Assembly: GCA_051888795.1 (NCBI GenBank)
Contig: JBJFCD010000255.1
Coordinates: forward strand, 1-31,248
Length of the DNA stretch: 31,248 nt
Direction of reading: 5' to 3'
Source: MD308 sp051888795
GTDB taxonomy: Bacteria > Bacillota > Clostridia > Lachnospirales > Lachnospiraceae
The notes under the pieces were generated by a model. That model was not told the origin of the DNA, did not search any database, and saw only the letters and a list, made by a program, of their open reading frames with translations. This document shows positions 7,705 to 14,358 of this stretch, piece after piece. The position numbers and the translations under genes are program-made. Numbering within the stretch: the first letter of the stretch is position 1; each line of letters starts with the position of its first letter.

Positions 7705-7865
7705 CAATTTGCCCTCCGATCGTTTCTAAATACAAATTATAGATTATTTAGAATACAGATGCAAGAAGTATAAAAGGATGCAAATTAAATATATTTAATT
7801 GAAATCAAAAGGAAAAAGACAGGGAAATAATAGCCTGTAGAAATAGAAAAGAGAGGTAAGATATT
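7705..7865. promoter_or_regulatory. Divergent control region between the AraC-type gene and arcC
   Basis: An 8-bp inverted repeat, TTCTAAAT (7724-7731) and ATTTAGAA (7746-7753), lies where the -35 of an arcC promoter would fall if TATAAA at 7769-7774 is its -10; no consensus -35 exists there. An 18-bp perfect AT-only palindrome, AATTAAATATATTTAATT, spans 7783-7800. Both are candidate operators. The arcC ribosome site is AGAGAGG near 7850. Confidence 0.45.
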
Positions 7866-8807
7866 ATGGAAAAAATTGTAATTGCGTTAGGAGGTAATGC
7901 ACTTCAGGCAAAAGGCAGTGCTCCGACAGCAGAAGGACAATTGAGAGTTGTAAAGAGCACATGTGAAAAAATTGCTGATATTAGCAGTCAGGGATACGAA
8001 GTTGCGATTGTGCATGGAAACGGACCGCAGATCGGGCGTATTCTACTTGCGTCGGAGACAGCTCATGAGGTAACACCGGCGATGCCTTTTGATGTGTGTG
8101 GAGCCATGAGCCAGGGATATATCGGATATCATATTCAGCAAGGGTTAAAATATGCACTGAGTACCCGTAATATTAACTGTCCGGTATTGACAGTTGTAAC
8201 ACAGATGGTAGTTGACGAAAAAGATCCTGGATTTTCAAATCCTTCAAAACCAATCGGACCTTTTTATAGTGAAGAAGAGGCGCACAGATTAGAAAAAGAA
8301 AAAGGATATACGATGAAAGAGGATGCCGGAAGAGGGTGGAGAAGAGTTGTTGCTTCACCAATTCCGAAAAGAATCGTAGAGATTGATGCAATCAAAAATT
8401 TATGGGATTCTTCTATTGTAATTTCCTGTGGTGGCGGTGGAATTCCTGTTGTTGAAAAAATGGACGGAACTATGGAAGGAGTTCCGGCAGTTATCGATAA
8501 AGATTTTGCTGCAGAGTTACTGGCAGAGCAGGTAGATGCAGACGTTCTTATGATTCTGACAGGGGTAGAAAAAGTAGCCATTAACTGGGGAAAAGAAAAT
8601 CAGAAAGATTTAGATCATATGAATCTGAAGGAAGCGGTACAGTATATAGAAGAAGAGCAATTTGCAGCGGGCAGTATGCTCCCTAAAGTGGAAGCGGCTA
8701 TGAAATTTGCACGTACATATCCGAATAAAAGAGCAATCATAACAAGTCTTGATAAAGCAAGTGATGCGTTGGAAGGAAAAACAGGCACAGTAATTACATT
8801 TGCTTAA
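7866..8807 (+). CDS. arcC: Carbamate kinase
   Basis: A 313-residue enzyme of the amino-acid-kinase fold, normal length for ArcC. It transfers the phosphate of carbamoyl phosphate to ADP, giving ATP, ammonia and CO2: the energy-yielding last step of the ADI pathway. Signatures are ALGGNALQ at the N-terminus, VHGNGPQIGRIL, SCGGGGIPVV and VIDKDFAAELLAEQVDAD, with MLPKVEAAMKF near the C-terminus. It stands apart from arcA-arcB, on the far side of the AraC-type gene, with its own upstream region, so it is a separate transcript that may share the same regulator. It ends only 5 bp before the clpB CIRCE element, and I see no terminator between, so some read-through into clpB is possible. Confidence 0.97.
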   Translation: MEKIVIALGGNALQAKGSAPTAEGQLRVVKSTCEKIADISSQGYEVAIVHGNGPQIGRILLASETAHEVTPAMPFDVCGAMSQGYIGYHIQQGLKYALSTRNINCPVLTVVTQMVVDEKDPGFSNPSKPIGPFYSEEEAHRLEKEKGYTMKEDAGRGWRRVVASPIPKRIVEIDAIKNLWDSSIVISCGGGGIPVVEKMDGTMEGVPAVIDKDFAAELLAEQVDADVLMILTGVEKVAINWGKENQKDLDHMNLKEAVQYIEEEQFAAGSMLPKVEAAMKFARTYPNKRAIITSLDKASDALEGKTGTVITFA

Positions 8808-8812
8808 AATAA

Positions 8813-8839
8813 TTAGCACTCAACTCTTGACAGTGCTAA
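8813..8839 (+). promoter_or_regulatory. CIRCE operator (HrcA binding site) of clpB
   Basis: TTAGCACTC (8813-8821), a 9-base spacer and CAGTGCTAA (8831-8839) match the CIRCE consensus with one change, C for G at 8831. That base is also the C of the TTGACA -35 box at 8827-8832, so operator and promoter overlap and HrcA binding should block RNA polymerase directly. Confidence 0.93.
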
Positions 8840-8855
8840 TAAGCAGTGATATATT
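8827..8855 (+). promoter_or_regulatory. Sigma-A promoter of clpB-dinB
   Basis: TTGACA (8827-8832) and TATATT (8850-8855) have an ideal 17-bp spacing. The -35 is embedded in the CIRCE element. The leader of about 65 nt contains a small hairpin, TAGTGTT (8861-8867) with AACACTA (8873-8879). Confidence 0.85.
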
Positions 8856-8925
8856 ATGGTTAGTGTTATAGAAACACTAGAACAAATATAAATGTTTGAA
8901 TAGCATGTCGAGAGGAGGCATTGTT

Positions 8926-11520
8926 ATGAATATTAATAAATTTACGCAAAAATCATTGCAGGCGGTTCAACAGTGTGAAAAAATCGCTATGGACTATGGT
9001 AATCAGGAAATAGAGCAGGAACATCTGGTATATGCTCTGCTTACACAGGATGACAGTCTTATCTTAAAACTGATGCAGAAGATGGGACTTGATGGAAATG
9101 CAGTGATTAACCGTGTGGAAGAAGCTTTGAGAAAGCTTGTAAAGGTGCAGGGTGGTCAGCAGCATGTTGGTCAGCATTTGAATAATGCATTGGTATACGC
9201 CGAAGATGAGGCGAAGCAGATGGGTGATGAATATGTATCAGTAGAGCATCTTTTCCTGTCTGTTATGAAATATGCTAATAGAGAAATGAAAAATATTTTC
9301 CGGGAATTCGGTATCAGCAGAGAAGGATTCTTACAGGCGCTTTCTACAGTAAGAGGAAATCAGAGAGTTACAAGTGATAACCCGGAAGACACTTATGACA
9401 CATTGAATAAATACGGGATTGATCTTGTGGAACGTGCCAGGGATCAGAAGCTGGATCCGGTCATCGGACGTGATGCTGAAATCAGGAATGTCATTCGTAT
9501 ACTTTCGAGGAAAACTAAGAATAATCCGGTGCTGATCGGTGAGCCGGGTGTTGGTAAAACAGCGGTTGTAGAAGGACTTGCGCAAAGAATTGTAAAAGGT
9601 GATGTGCCTGAAGGATTGAAAGAGAAAACTATTTTTTCTTTGGATATGGGCGCTCTGGTAGCGGGAGCAAAATACCGTGGCGAATTTGAGGAACGTCTGA
9701 AAGCAGTCCTTGAAGAAGTAAAGAAAAGCGATGGAAGAATTATTCTTTTTATCGATGAACTTCATACGATTGTCGGTGCCGGAAAAACAGACGGTGCCAT
9801 GGATGCCGGTAACATGTTAAAACCGATGCTGGCGAGAGGTGAGCTTCACTGTATCGGTGCAACAACATTAGACGAATACAGGCAGTATATTGAAAAAGAT
9901 GCGGCATTGGAACGCCGTTTCCAGCCGGTAATGGTAGATGAGCCTACAGTGGAGGATGCCATTTCTATTCTGCGTGGACTGAAAGAGCGCTATGAAGTGT
10001 TCCATGGTGTGAAGATTACTGATAGTGCGCTGGTTGCCGCTGCGACGCTGTCAGGTCGGTATATTTCAGATCGTTTTCTTCCGGATAAAGCGATAGATCT
10101 TGTAGATGAAGCTTGTGCCTTAATTAAGACAGAGCTTGATTCTATGCCGGCAGAACTTGATGAACTCAGACGTAAGATTATGCAGATGGAGATAGAAGAG
10201 GCGGCACTCAAGAAAGAAGATGACCGGCTGAGCAAAGAGCGCCTGGAGCATTTGCAGCAGGAACTGGCAGAGCACAGAGAAGAATTTGCAAATAAGAAGG
10301 CTCAGTGGGACAATGAAAAAATAGGAATTGAGCGTGTTCAGAAGCTCCGTGAGGAGATTGAAAAGGTGAATAAGGACATCGAGAAGGCGCAGCATGACTA
10401 TGATCTCAATAAGGCAGCAGAACTGCAGTATGGTAAACTTCCAGAATTGCAGAAGCAGTTAGAAGCAGAAGAAGCAAAAGTAAAGGACGAAGACTTGTCA
10501 CTGGTGCATGAGAGTGTCACAGATGAAGAGATCGGAAAGATAGTATCCCGGTGGACAGGAATTCCTGTAGCAAAGCTGAATGAAAGCGAGAGAAGTAAGA
10601 CACTTCATCTGGCAGATGAACTTCATAAGCGCGTGATTGGGCAGAATGAAGGAGTAGAACTTGTCACAGAGGCAATCATCCGTTCAAAGGCCGGAATTAA
10701 AGATCCTACGAAGCCGATCGGTTCATTTCTGTTTTTGGGACCTACAGGAGTTGGCAAGACTGAACTGGCCAAGGCATTGGCTGATCAGCTTTTCGACGAT
10801 GAAAACAACATGGTTCGTATTGATATGAGCGAGTATATGGAGAAGTACTCAGTATCCAGATTGATTGGAGCGCCTCCGGGATATGTCGGATATGATGAAG
10901 GCGGTCAGCTTACAGAAGCAGTCAGAAGAAAACCATATTCGGTTGTTCTGTTTGACGAAGTGGAAAAAGCACATCCTGATGTATTTAACGTACTCCTTCA
11001 AGTATTAGATGACGGACGTATCACAGATTCCCAGGGAAGAACAGTAGATTTTAAGAATACGATACTGATTATGACATCGAATATCGGATCGTCTTATCTA
11101 CTTGATGGAATAGATGCTCAGGGTAATATCAGTGAAGCGGCTGAACAGGCAGTTATGGCAGATTTGCGTAATCATTTCAGACCTGAATTTCTGAATCGTC
11201 TTGATGAGACTATTCTGTTTAAACCGTTGACGAAGGAAAATATTTATGACATTATTGAATTACTTGTAAAAGATGTCAACCGACGTCTGGCGGATAGAGA
11301 GATTCAGATTGCTTTAACAGATTCTGCTAAGAATTATATTGTAGAAGGCGGTTATGATCCGACTTATGGTGCAAGACCGCTGAAACGTTATCTGCAGAAA
11401 CATGTGGAAACTCTTGCGGCGAAGCTTATGCTGCAGGGTAATGTTGGCGCAGAAGATACAATCCTGATTGATGTGAAGGATGGCAGGCTGACCGCATCCG
11501 CTGTGGCAGAGGCAGTATAA
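8926..11520 (+). CDS. clpB: ATP-dependent disaggregase ClpB
   Basis: An 864-residue Hsp100 chaperone that, with DnaK, extracts polypeptides from aggregates. The start at 8926 (MNINKFTQKSLQAVQQ) fits the ClpB N-domain and has GAGGAGG seven bases upstream; an in-frame ATG at 8896 lacks such a site. Order: N-domain repeats (about 1-145), first AAA+ module with Walker A GEPGVGKTA (205-213) and Walker B ILFIDELHTIVG, a coiled-coil middle domain (about 400-525) rich in Lys/Glu/Gln, second AAA+ module with GPTGVGKTE (605-613) and VVLFDEVEKAHPDV, and a C-terminal D2-small domain with YGARPLKR. The long middle domain separates it from ClpC/ClpA. A CIRCE operator overlaps its -35. The dinB ribosome site overlaps its stop codon. 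Confidence 0.97.
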   Translation: MNINKFTQKSLQAVQQCEKIAMDYGNQEIEQEHLVYALLTQDDSLILKLMQKMGLDGNAVINRVEEALRKLVKVQGGQQHVGQHLNNALVYAEDEAKQMGDEYVSVEHLFLSVMKYANREMKNIFREFGISREGFLQALSTVRGNQRVTSDNPEDTYDTLNKYGIDLVERARDQKLDPVIGRDAEIRNVIRILSRKTKNNPVLIGEPGVGKTAVVEGLAQRIVKGDVPEGLKEKTIFSLDMGALVAGAKYRGEFEERLKAVLEEVKKSDGRIILFIDELHTIVGAGKTDGAMDAGNMLKPMLARGELHCIGATTLDEYRQYIEKDAALERRFQPVMVDEPTVEDAISILRGLKERYEVFHGVKITDSALVAAATLSGRYISDRFLPDKAIDLVDEACALIKTELDSMPAELDELRRKIMQMEIEEAALKKEDDRLSKERLEHLQQELAEHREEFANKKAQWDNEKIGIERVQKLREEIEKVNKDIEKAQHDYDLNKAAELQYGKLPELQKQLEAEEAKVKDEDLSLVHESVTDEEIGKIVSRWTGIPVAKLNESERSKTLHLADELHKRVIGQNEGVELVTEAIIRSKAGIKDPTKPIGSFLFLGPTGVGKTELAKALADQLFDDENNMVRIDMSEYMEKYSVSRLIGAPPGYVGYDEGGQLTEAVRRKPYSVVLFDEVEKAHPDVFNVLLQVLDDGRITDSQGRTVDFKNTILIMTSNIGSSYLLDGIDAQGNISEAAEQAVMADLRNHFRPEFLNRLDETILFKPLTKENIYDIIELLVKDVNRRLADREIQIALTDSAKNYIVEGGYDPTYGARPLKRYLQKHVETLAAKLMLQGNVGAEDTILIDVKDGRLTASAVAEAV

Positions 11521-11533
11521 GGAGTTGCAAAAG

Positions 11534-12727
11534 ATGCCTGTAATATTTCACATTGATGTAAATTCTGCTTATCTTAGCTGGACAGCAGTGGAACAATTGA
11601 AAAAGGGTTCAGAAATTGACCTTCGCAAGATCCCATCTATAATCGGAGGAGATAAAAAATCCCGACATGGAGTGGTGCTCGCGAAGTCAATTCCTGCAAA
11701 AAAATATGGCATTCATACGGGGGAACCTGTGGTGAATGCCATATCTAAATGTCCAAATCTTGTTATGGAATCCCCGGATCACAAAATGTATAGCTGTTAC
11801 AGCAAGAAGCTGATGGATTTTCTTCATACTTATACAGATAAGATTGAGCAGGTAAGCGTGGATGAATGTTATATGGATTTCACTGAGACTGTAAAACGTT
11901 ATTCTTCGCCGGTGGAAGGAGCATTAGAAATTAAAAACAGAGTAAGAGAGAAATTCGGCTTTACTGTTAATATCGGTATTTCCAGTAATAAACTTCTGGC
12001 AAAGATGGCGTCGGATTTTGAAAAGCCGGATAAAGTCCATACGTTATTTCCTGAGGAAATTCAGGTTAAAATGTGGCCATTACCGATTGGAGAACTTTAT
12101 ATGGCAGGACATTCCAGTGTGGAAACACTGAAAAAATTGGAGATACATACGATTGGTGATCTTGCACAGACACCGCCGGAGATTTTGGAGTTGCATTTGA
12201 AAAGCCATGGCAGAAAGCTGTGGGAATTTGCCAACGGGATTGGTACTTCGGATGTGGAGCCGGAACCTGCTGAGGCAAAAGGAATAGGCAATTCGACTAC
12301 CCTGCCGAAAGATGCAGAAACTGAGGAAGAAGCGAAACAGGTGCTGATGAGACTGTCGGAGAGCGTGAGCAAAAGACTGAAAAAAGCAGGACAAAAGGCA
12401 GGAATGCTGAGTGTTGAAATTAAATATTACAATTTTGAAAATGTATCTCATCAGAAGCAAATGATAAGGCCTGTAAATCAAAAGCAAGAGCTGTATGAAA
12501 CGGCGGTAGAATTGTTTCGCGAACTGTGGAACGGTCAGCCAATCAGGCTTCTAGGAATACGAAGCTCCAAGCTTGTTGAGGAAGATGCACCGGAACAGCT
12601 TAGCCTGTTTGATGCGGAGGTTATTGAAGATGCGGAAAAAAGAGCTAAGAAAAAGAAGCTTAATGATGCATTGGAAAAAGTAAGAAAAAAATATGGGGAA
12701 GGTATCGTCAAAAAAGGTACGGATTAA
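11534..12727 (+). CDS. dinB: Y-family DNA polymerase IV (DinB)
   Basis: A 397-residue translesion polymerase. Catalytic carboxylates lie in FHIDVNSAYLSW (Asp8) and SVDECYMDF (Asp110, Glu111), and SNKLLAKMASDFEKPD is the conserved helix of the palm region. The little-finger domain follows from about residue 235. QLSLF at 355-359 is a textbook beta-clamp-binding motif, followed by a Lys-rich tail. The ATG at 11534 is preferred over the TTG at 11525 because AAGGAG (11519-11524) overlaps the clpB stop and is nine bases from the ATG. No terminator lies between clpB and dinB; one follows dinB. I see no LexA-type GAAC-N4-GTTC box near it, so heat-shock-type expression through the clpB promoter is likely; that is inference. 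Confidence 0.95.
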   Translation: MPVIFHIDVNSAYLSWTAVEQLKKGSEIDLRKIPSIIGGDKKSRHGVVLAKSIPAKKYGIHTGEPVVNAISKCPNLVMESPDHKMYSCYSKKLMDFLHTYTDKIEQVSVDECYMDFTETVKRYSSPVEGALEIKNRVREKFGFTVNIGISSNKLLAKMASDFEKPDKVHTLFPEEIQVKMWPLPIGELYMAGHSSVETLKKLEIHTIGDLAQTPPEILELHLKSHGRKLWEFANGIGTSDVEPEPAEAKGIGNSTTLPKDAETEEEAKQVLMRLSESVSKRLKKAGQKAGMLSVEIKYYNFENVSHQKQMIRPVNQKQELYETAVELFRELWNGQPIRLLGIRSSKLVEEDAPEQLSLFDAEVIEDAEKRAKKKKLNDALEKVRKKYGEGIVKKGTD

Positions 12728-12728
12728 A

Positions 12729-12755
12729 GGAGCAACGAAGGTGTTGCTCCTTTTT
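12729..12755 (+). terminator. Intrinsic terminator of clpB-dinB
   Basis: GGAGCAAC (12729-12736) pairs with GTTGCTCC (12743-12750) over a six-base loop, followed by five T. It starts 2 bp after the dinB stop codon. Confidence 0.93.
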
Positions 12756-12773
12756 ATCATTATTACGGATATC

Positions 12774-12842
12774 ATACATATGTATTAAAAAATATTATTT
12801 ATAAATACATTATTGACATAAATATATGTGTAAGCATATAAT
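12774..12842 (+). promoter_or_regulatory. Promoter and possible operator of the RelB/DinJ-like gene
   Basis: TTGACA (12813-12818) and TATAAT (12837-12842) with an 18-bp spacer make a strong promoter. Upstream are a 12-bp perfect palindrome ATACATATGTAT (12774-12785) and a repeat of its half as AATACAT (12804-12810), which pairs with ATGTATT (12780-12786). RelB-type antitoxins normally bind palindromes at their own promoter, so these are candidate autoregulatory sites. Confidence 0.6.
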
Positions 12843-12902
12843 AAATATGAGGGATGTATTTAATTCATATACAGCGATGAGATTGCAGCAGGGGGGACTG
12901 TC

Positions 12903-13199
12903 ATGTCGAATTCGAGTTTGATTCAGATTCGTGTGGATGATCAATTGAAAAAAGAAGTGACAGATATATATGAGCAATTGGGACTTGATCTGCCAACAGC
13001 AATTAGGATGTTCTTGAAAAAAAGTGTTGTTGCAAGAGGTCTTCCGTTTGATGCGACATTGCAGTCGAATAGTTGTGGGAGGCAGGAAGCGCTTGAGATT
13101 TTGAAAGAACAGGCTGTTTTTCTTAAAGACATGTCTTTGGAGGAAATCGAAAAAGAGATAAGGCAAGTCAGAGAGAAAGATAATTCAGGAAAGCGATGA
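12903..13199 (+). CDS. RelB/DinJ-family antitoxin, apparently without a toxin
   Basis: A 98-residue protein. The N-terminal half, IQIRVDDQLKKEVTDIYEQL followed by GLDLPTAIRMFLKKSVVARGLPFD, matches the RelB/DinJ ribbon-helix-helix pattern, and the C-terminal part (residues 60-98) is charged and helical, like the toxin-wrapping tail of such antitoxins. A GGGGGG stretch serves as ribosome site. The stop codon overlaps a new ATG as ATGA, the usual antitoxin-toxin junction, but the downstream frame closes after 12 codons and no RelE/YafQ/YoeB-like protein is found before yitT. It may be an orphan antitoxin retained as a regulator or as protection against another toxin. The family call is good; the role is open. 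Confidence 0.75.
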   Translation: MSNSSLIQIRVDDQLKKEVTDIYEQLGLDLPTAIRMFLKKSVVARGLPFDATLQSNSCGRQEALEILKEQAVFLKDMSLEEIEKEIRQVREKDNSGKR

Positions 13200-13234
13200 T
13201 GCCTGCTGCAAACAAAACAATAAGGAGACCTTGA
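13196..13234 (+). other. Twelve-codon frame at the toxin position, possible toxin remnant
   Basis: An ATG overlapping the antitoxin stop (ATGA at 13196-13199) opens a frame reading MMPAANKTIRRP and then stops at 13232-13234. Nothing in it resembles a known toxin N-terminus. It could be a relic of a deleted toxin gene or a chance frame; translation is unproven. Confidence 0.25.
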
Positions 13235-13259
13235 CAAAAAGGAATTCTGTGGATATACT
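13231..13259 (+). promoter_or_regulatory. Sigma-A promoter upstream of yitT
   Basis: TTGACA (13231-13236), a 17-bp spacer and TATACT (13254-13259) form a near-consensus promoter immediately after the short frame. Transcription would start near 13266, only a few bases before the hairpin at 13273-13305. Confidence 0.75.
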
Positions 13260-13272
13260 ATCTTCAGAAGAG

Positions 13273-13312
13273 CAGTTGCGAATTATATTATATAGTTTGC
13301 GACTGTTTTTTT
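13273..13312 (+). terminator. Terminator-like hairpin in the yitT leader (possible attenuator or small RNA end)
   Basis: CAGTTGCGAA (13273-13282) pairs with TTTGCGACTG (13296-13305) through ten pairs, two of them G-T wobbles, and is followed by seven T. The flanking AGAGCA (13269-13274) and TGCTCT (13312-13317), plus CTTC (13262-13265) and GAAG (13322-13325), could form an alternative outer stem that competes with the terminator. The remaining bases to 13400 hold the AAGGAGG ribosome site of yitT and nothing else I can name. Confidence 0.65.
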
Positions 13313-13400
13313 GCTCTGCGTGAAGCATAGAAAGAAAATTTACGTGTGTTGTTTGAGTGGATTGGAAATCTTTACTTTTCAGATAAGGAGGATGTAGAAA

Positions 13401-14264
13401 ATGAAAAAGGTAAACTGGAAAGAGCTGTTGATCGATCTTGTGGTTGATGTTGTTGCAAGTATCATTATTGCTGTTGGAATATATAATTTTGCTTTGAATG
13501 CGAACTTCCCGGTAGCGGGTTTTTCAGGAATCGCGATTATTATGTACCATCTGATCGGCATTCCGATTGGTGTGGGAACGATTTTATTAAATATACCTGT
13601 ATCTATTTTTTGTTATAAATTTCTTGGAAAAGAATTTTTCTTTCGTTCTGTAAAGACAATGATTATTTCTTCTGTTTTTATTGATTATGTAGCACCTTTA
13701 TTTCCGGTTTACAATGGGAGCAGGCTTCTTGCGGCGCTTTGCATGGGCATACTTTGCGGCATTGGTTACGCGTTGATCTTTATGAGAAATTCTTCAACCG
13801 GAGGTCAGGATTTTATAACAATGTCGATTAAAAAAGTAAAACCGCATATGTCATTGGGAATTATTTCATTTATTCTCGATATGGTGACGATCATTGCCGG
13901 AAGCCTGTTAGTATTTAAAGATGTAGATGGTTTTATTTATGGTGTGATTGTAACGTATCTTATGGCAATTGTGATGGATAAGATTATGTACGGAATAGAT
14001 GAAGGTAAGCTTACTTTGATCGTTACTGAAAAGGGAGACGAAGTTGCAAGGCGTATTGATGAATATTCAGGAAGAGGCTCAACAATTCTTCAGGGTATTG
14101 GCAGTTATTCCAAAAAGGAGAAAGCAGTTGTTATGTGTGCATGCAATAATAAACAGATGTATACGATTAAAAAGCTTGCGCACCAGGTTGATCCGAAATC
14201 ATTTACGGTTATTATGGAGTCAAATGAAGTCCTTGGAGAAGGGTTTAAAGAAGATGTATTTTAA
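13401..14264 (+). CDS. YitT-family integral membrane protein (DUF161/DUF2179)
   Basis: A 287-residue protein with several hydrophobic membrane segments in the first 200 residues, including LLIDLVVDVVASIIIAVGIY, PVAGFSGIAIIMYHLIGIPI and LGIISFILDMVTIIAGSLLV. The GNSSTGG-like RNSSTGGQDFI motif and the asparagine-rich NFALNANFPVAGFSG segment fit the YitT (DUF161) membrane domain. The last 80 residues, from LTLIVTEKGDEVARRI to VIMESNEVLGEG, match the soluble DUF2179 domain. The family is widespread in Firmicutes with several paralogs per genome, and no transported substrate is established. It is a single gene with its own promoter, a terminator-like leader and a terminator after it. AAGGAGG lies nine bases before the ATG. 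Confidence 0.88.
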   Translation: MKKVNWKELLIDLVVDVVASIIIAVGIYNFALNANFPVAGFSGIAIIMYHLIGIPIGVGTILLNIPVSIFCYKFLGKEFFFRSVKTMIISSVFIDYVAPLFPVYNGSRLLAALCMGILCGIGYALIFMRNSSTGGQDFITMSIKKVKPHMSLGIISFILDMVTIIAGSLLVFKDVDGFIYGVIVTYLMAIVMDKIMYGIDEGKLTLIVTEKGDEVARRIDEYSGRGSTILQGIGSYSKKEKAVVMCACNNKQMYTIKKLAHQVDPKSFTVIMESNEVLGEGFKEDVF

Positions 14265-14287
14265 AGAAGAATAACATAAGTAAAGTA

Positions 14288-14322
14288 AAATCCCGTGGCA
14301 TTTAATTATCGTCACGGGATTT
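14288..14322. terminator. Bidirectional terminator between yitT and pepT
   Basis: AAATCCCGTGGC (14288-14299) pairs with GTCACGGGATTT (14311-14322), including one G-T pair. It lies between convergent genes. Read on the minus strand the stem is followed by a T-rich stretch (TTTTACTTTA), so it probably serves pepT as well as yitT. Confidence 0.85.
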
Positions 14323-14358
14323 GTCTGTGTAAATAAGCTATATGAATTTAAATTATAA

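Noticed and set aside
2710..8865. Arginine/ornithine antiporter (arcD) or ArgR gene in the arc locus
   Set aside because: No frame in this stretch encodes a multi-pass transporter or an ArgR-like protein; they may exist elsewhere in the genome.
12728..13400. Search for a RelE/YafQ/YoeB toxin or an insertion sequence next to the antitoxin
   Set aside because: No frame with toxin features and no transposase or terminal inverted repeats are present.
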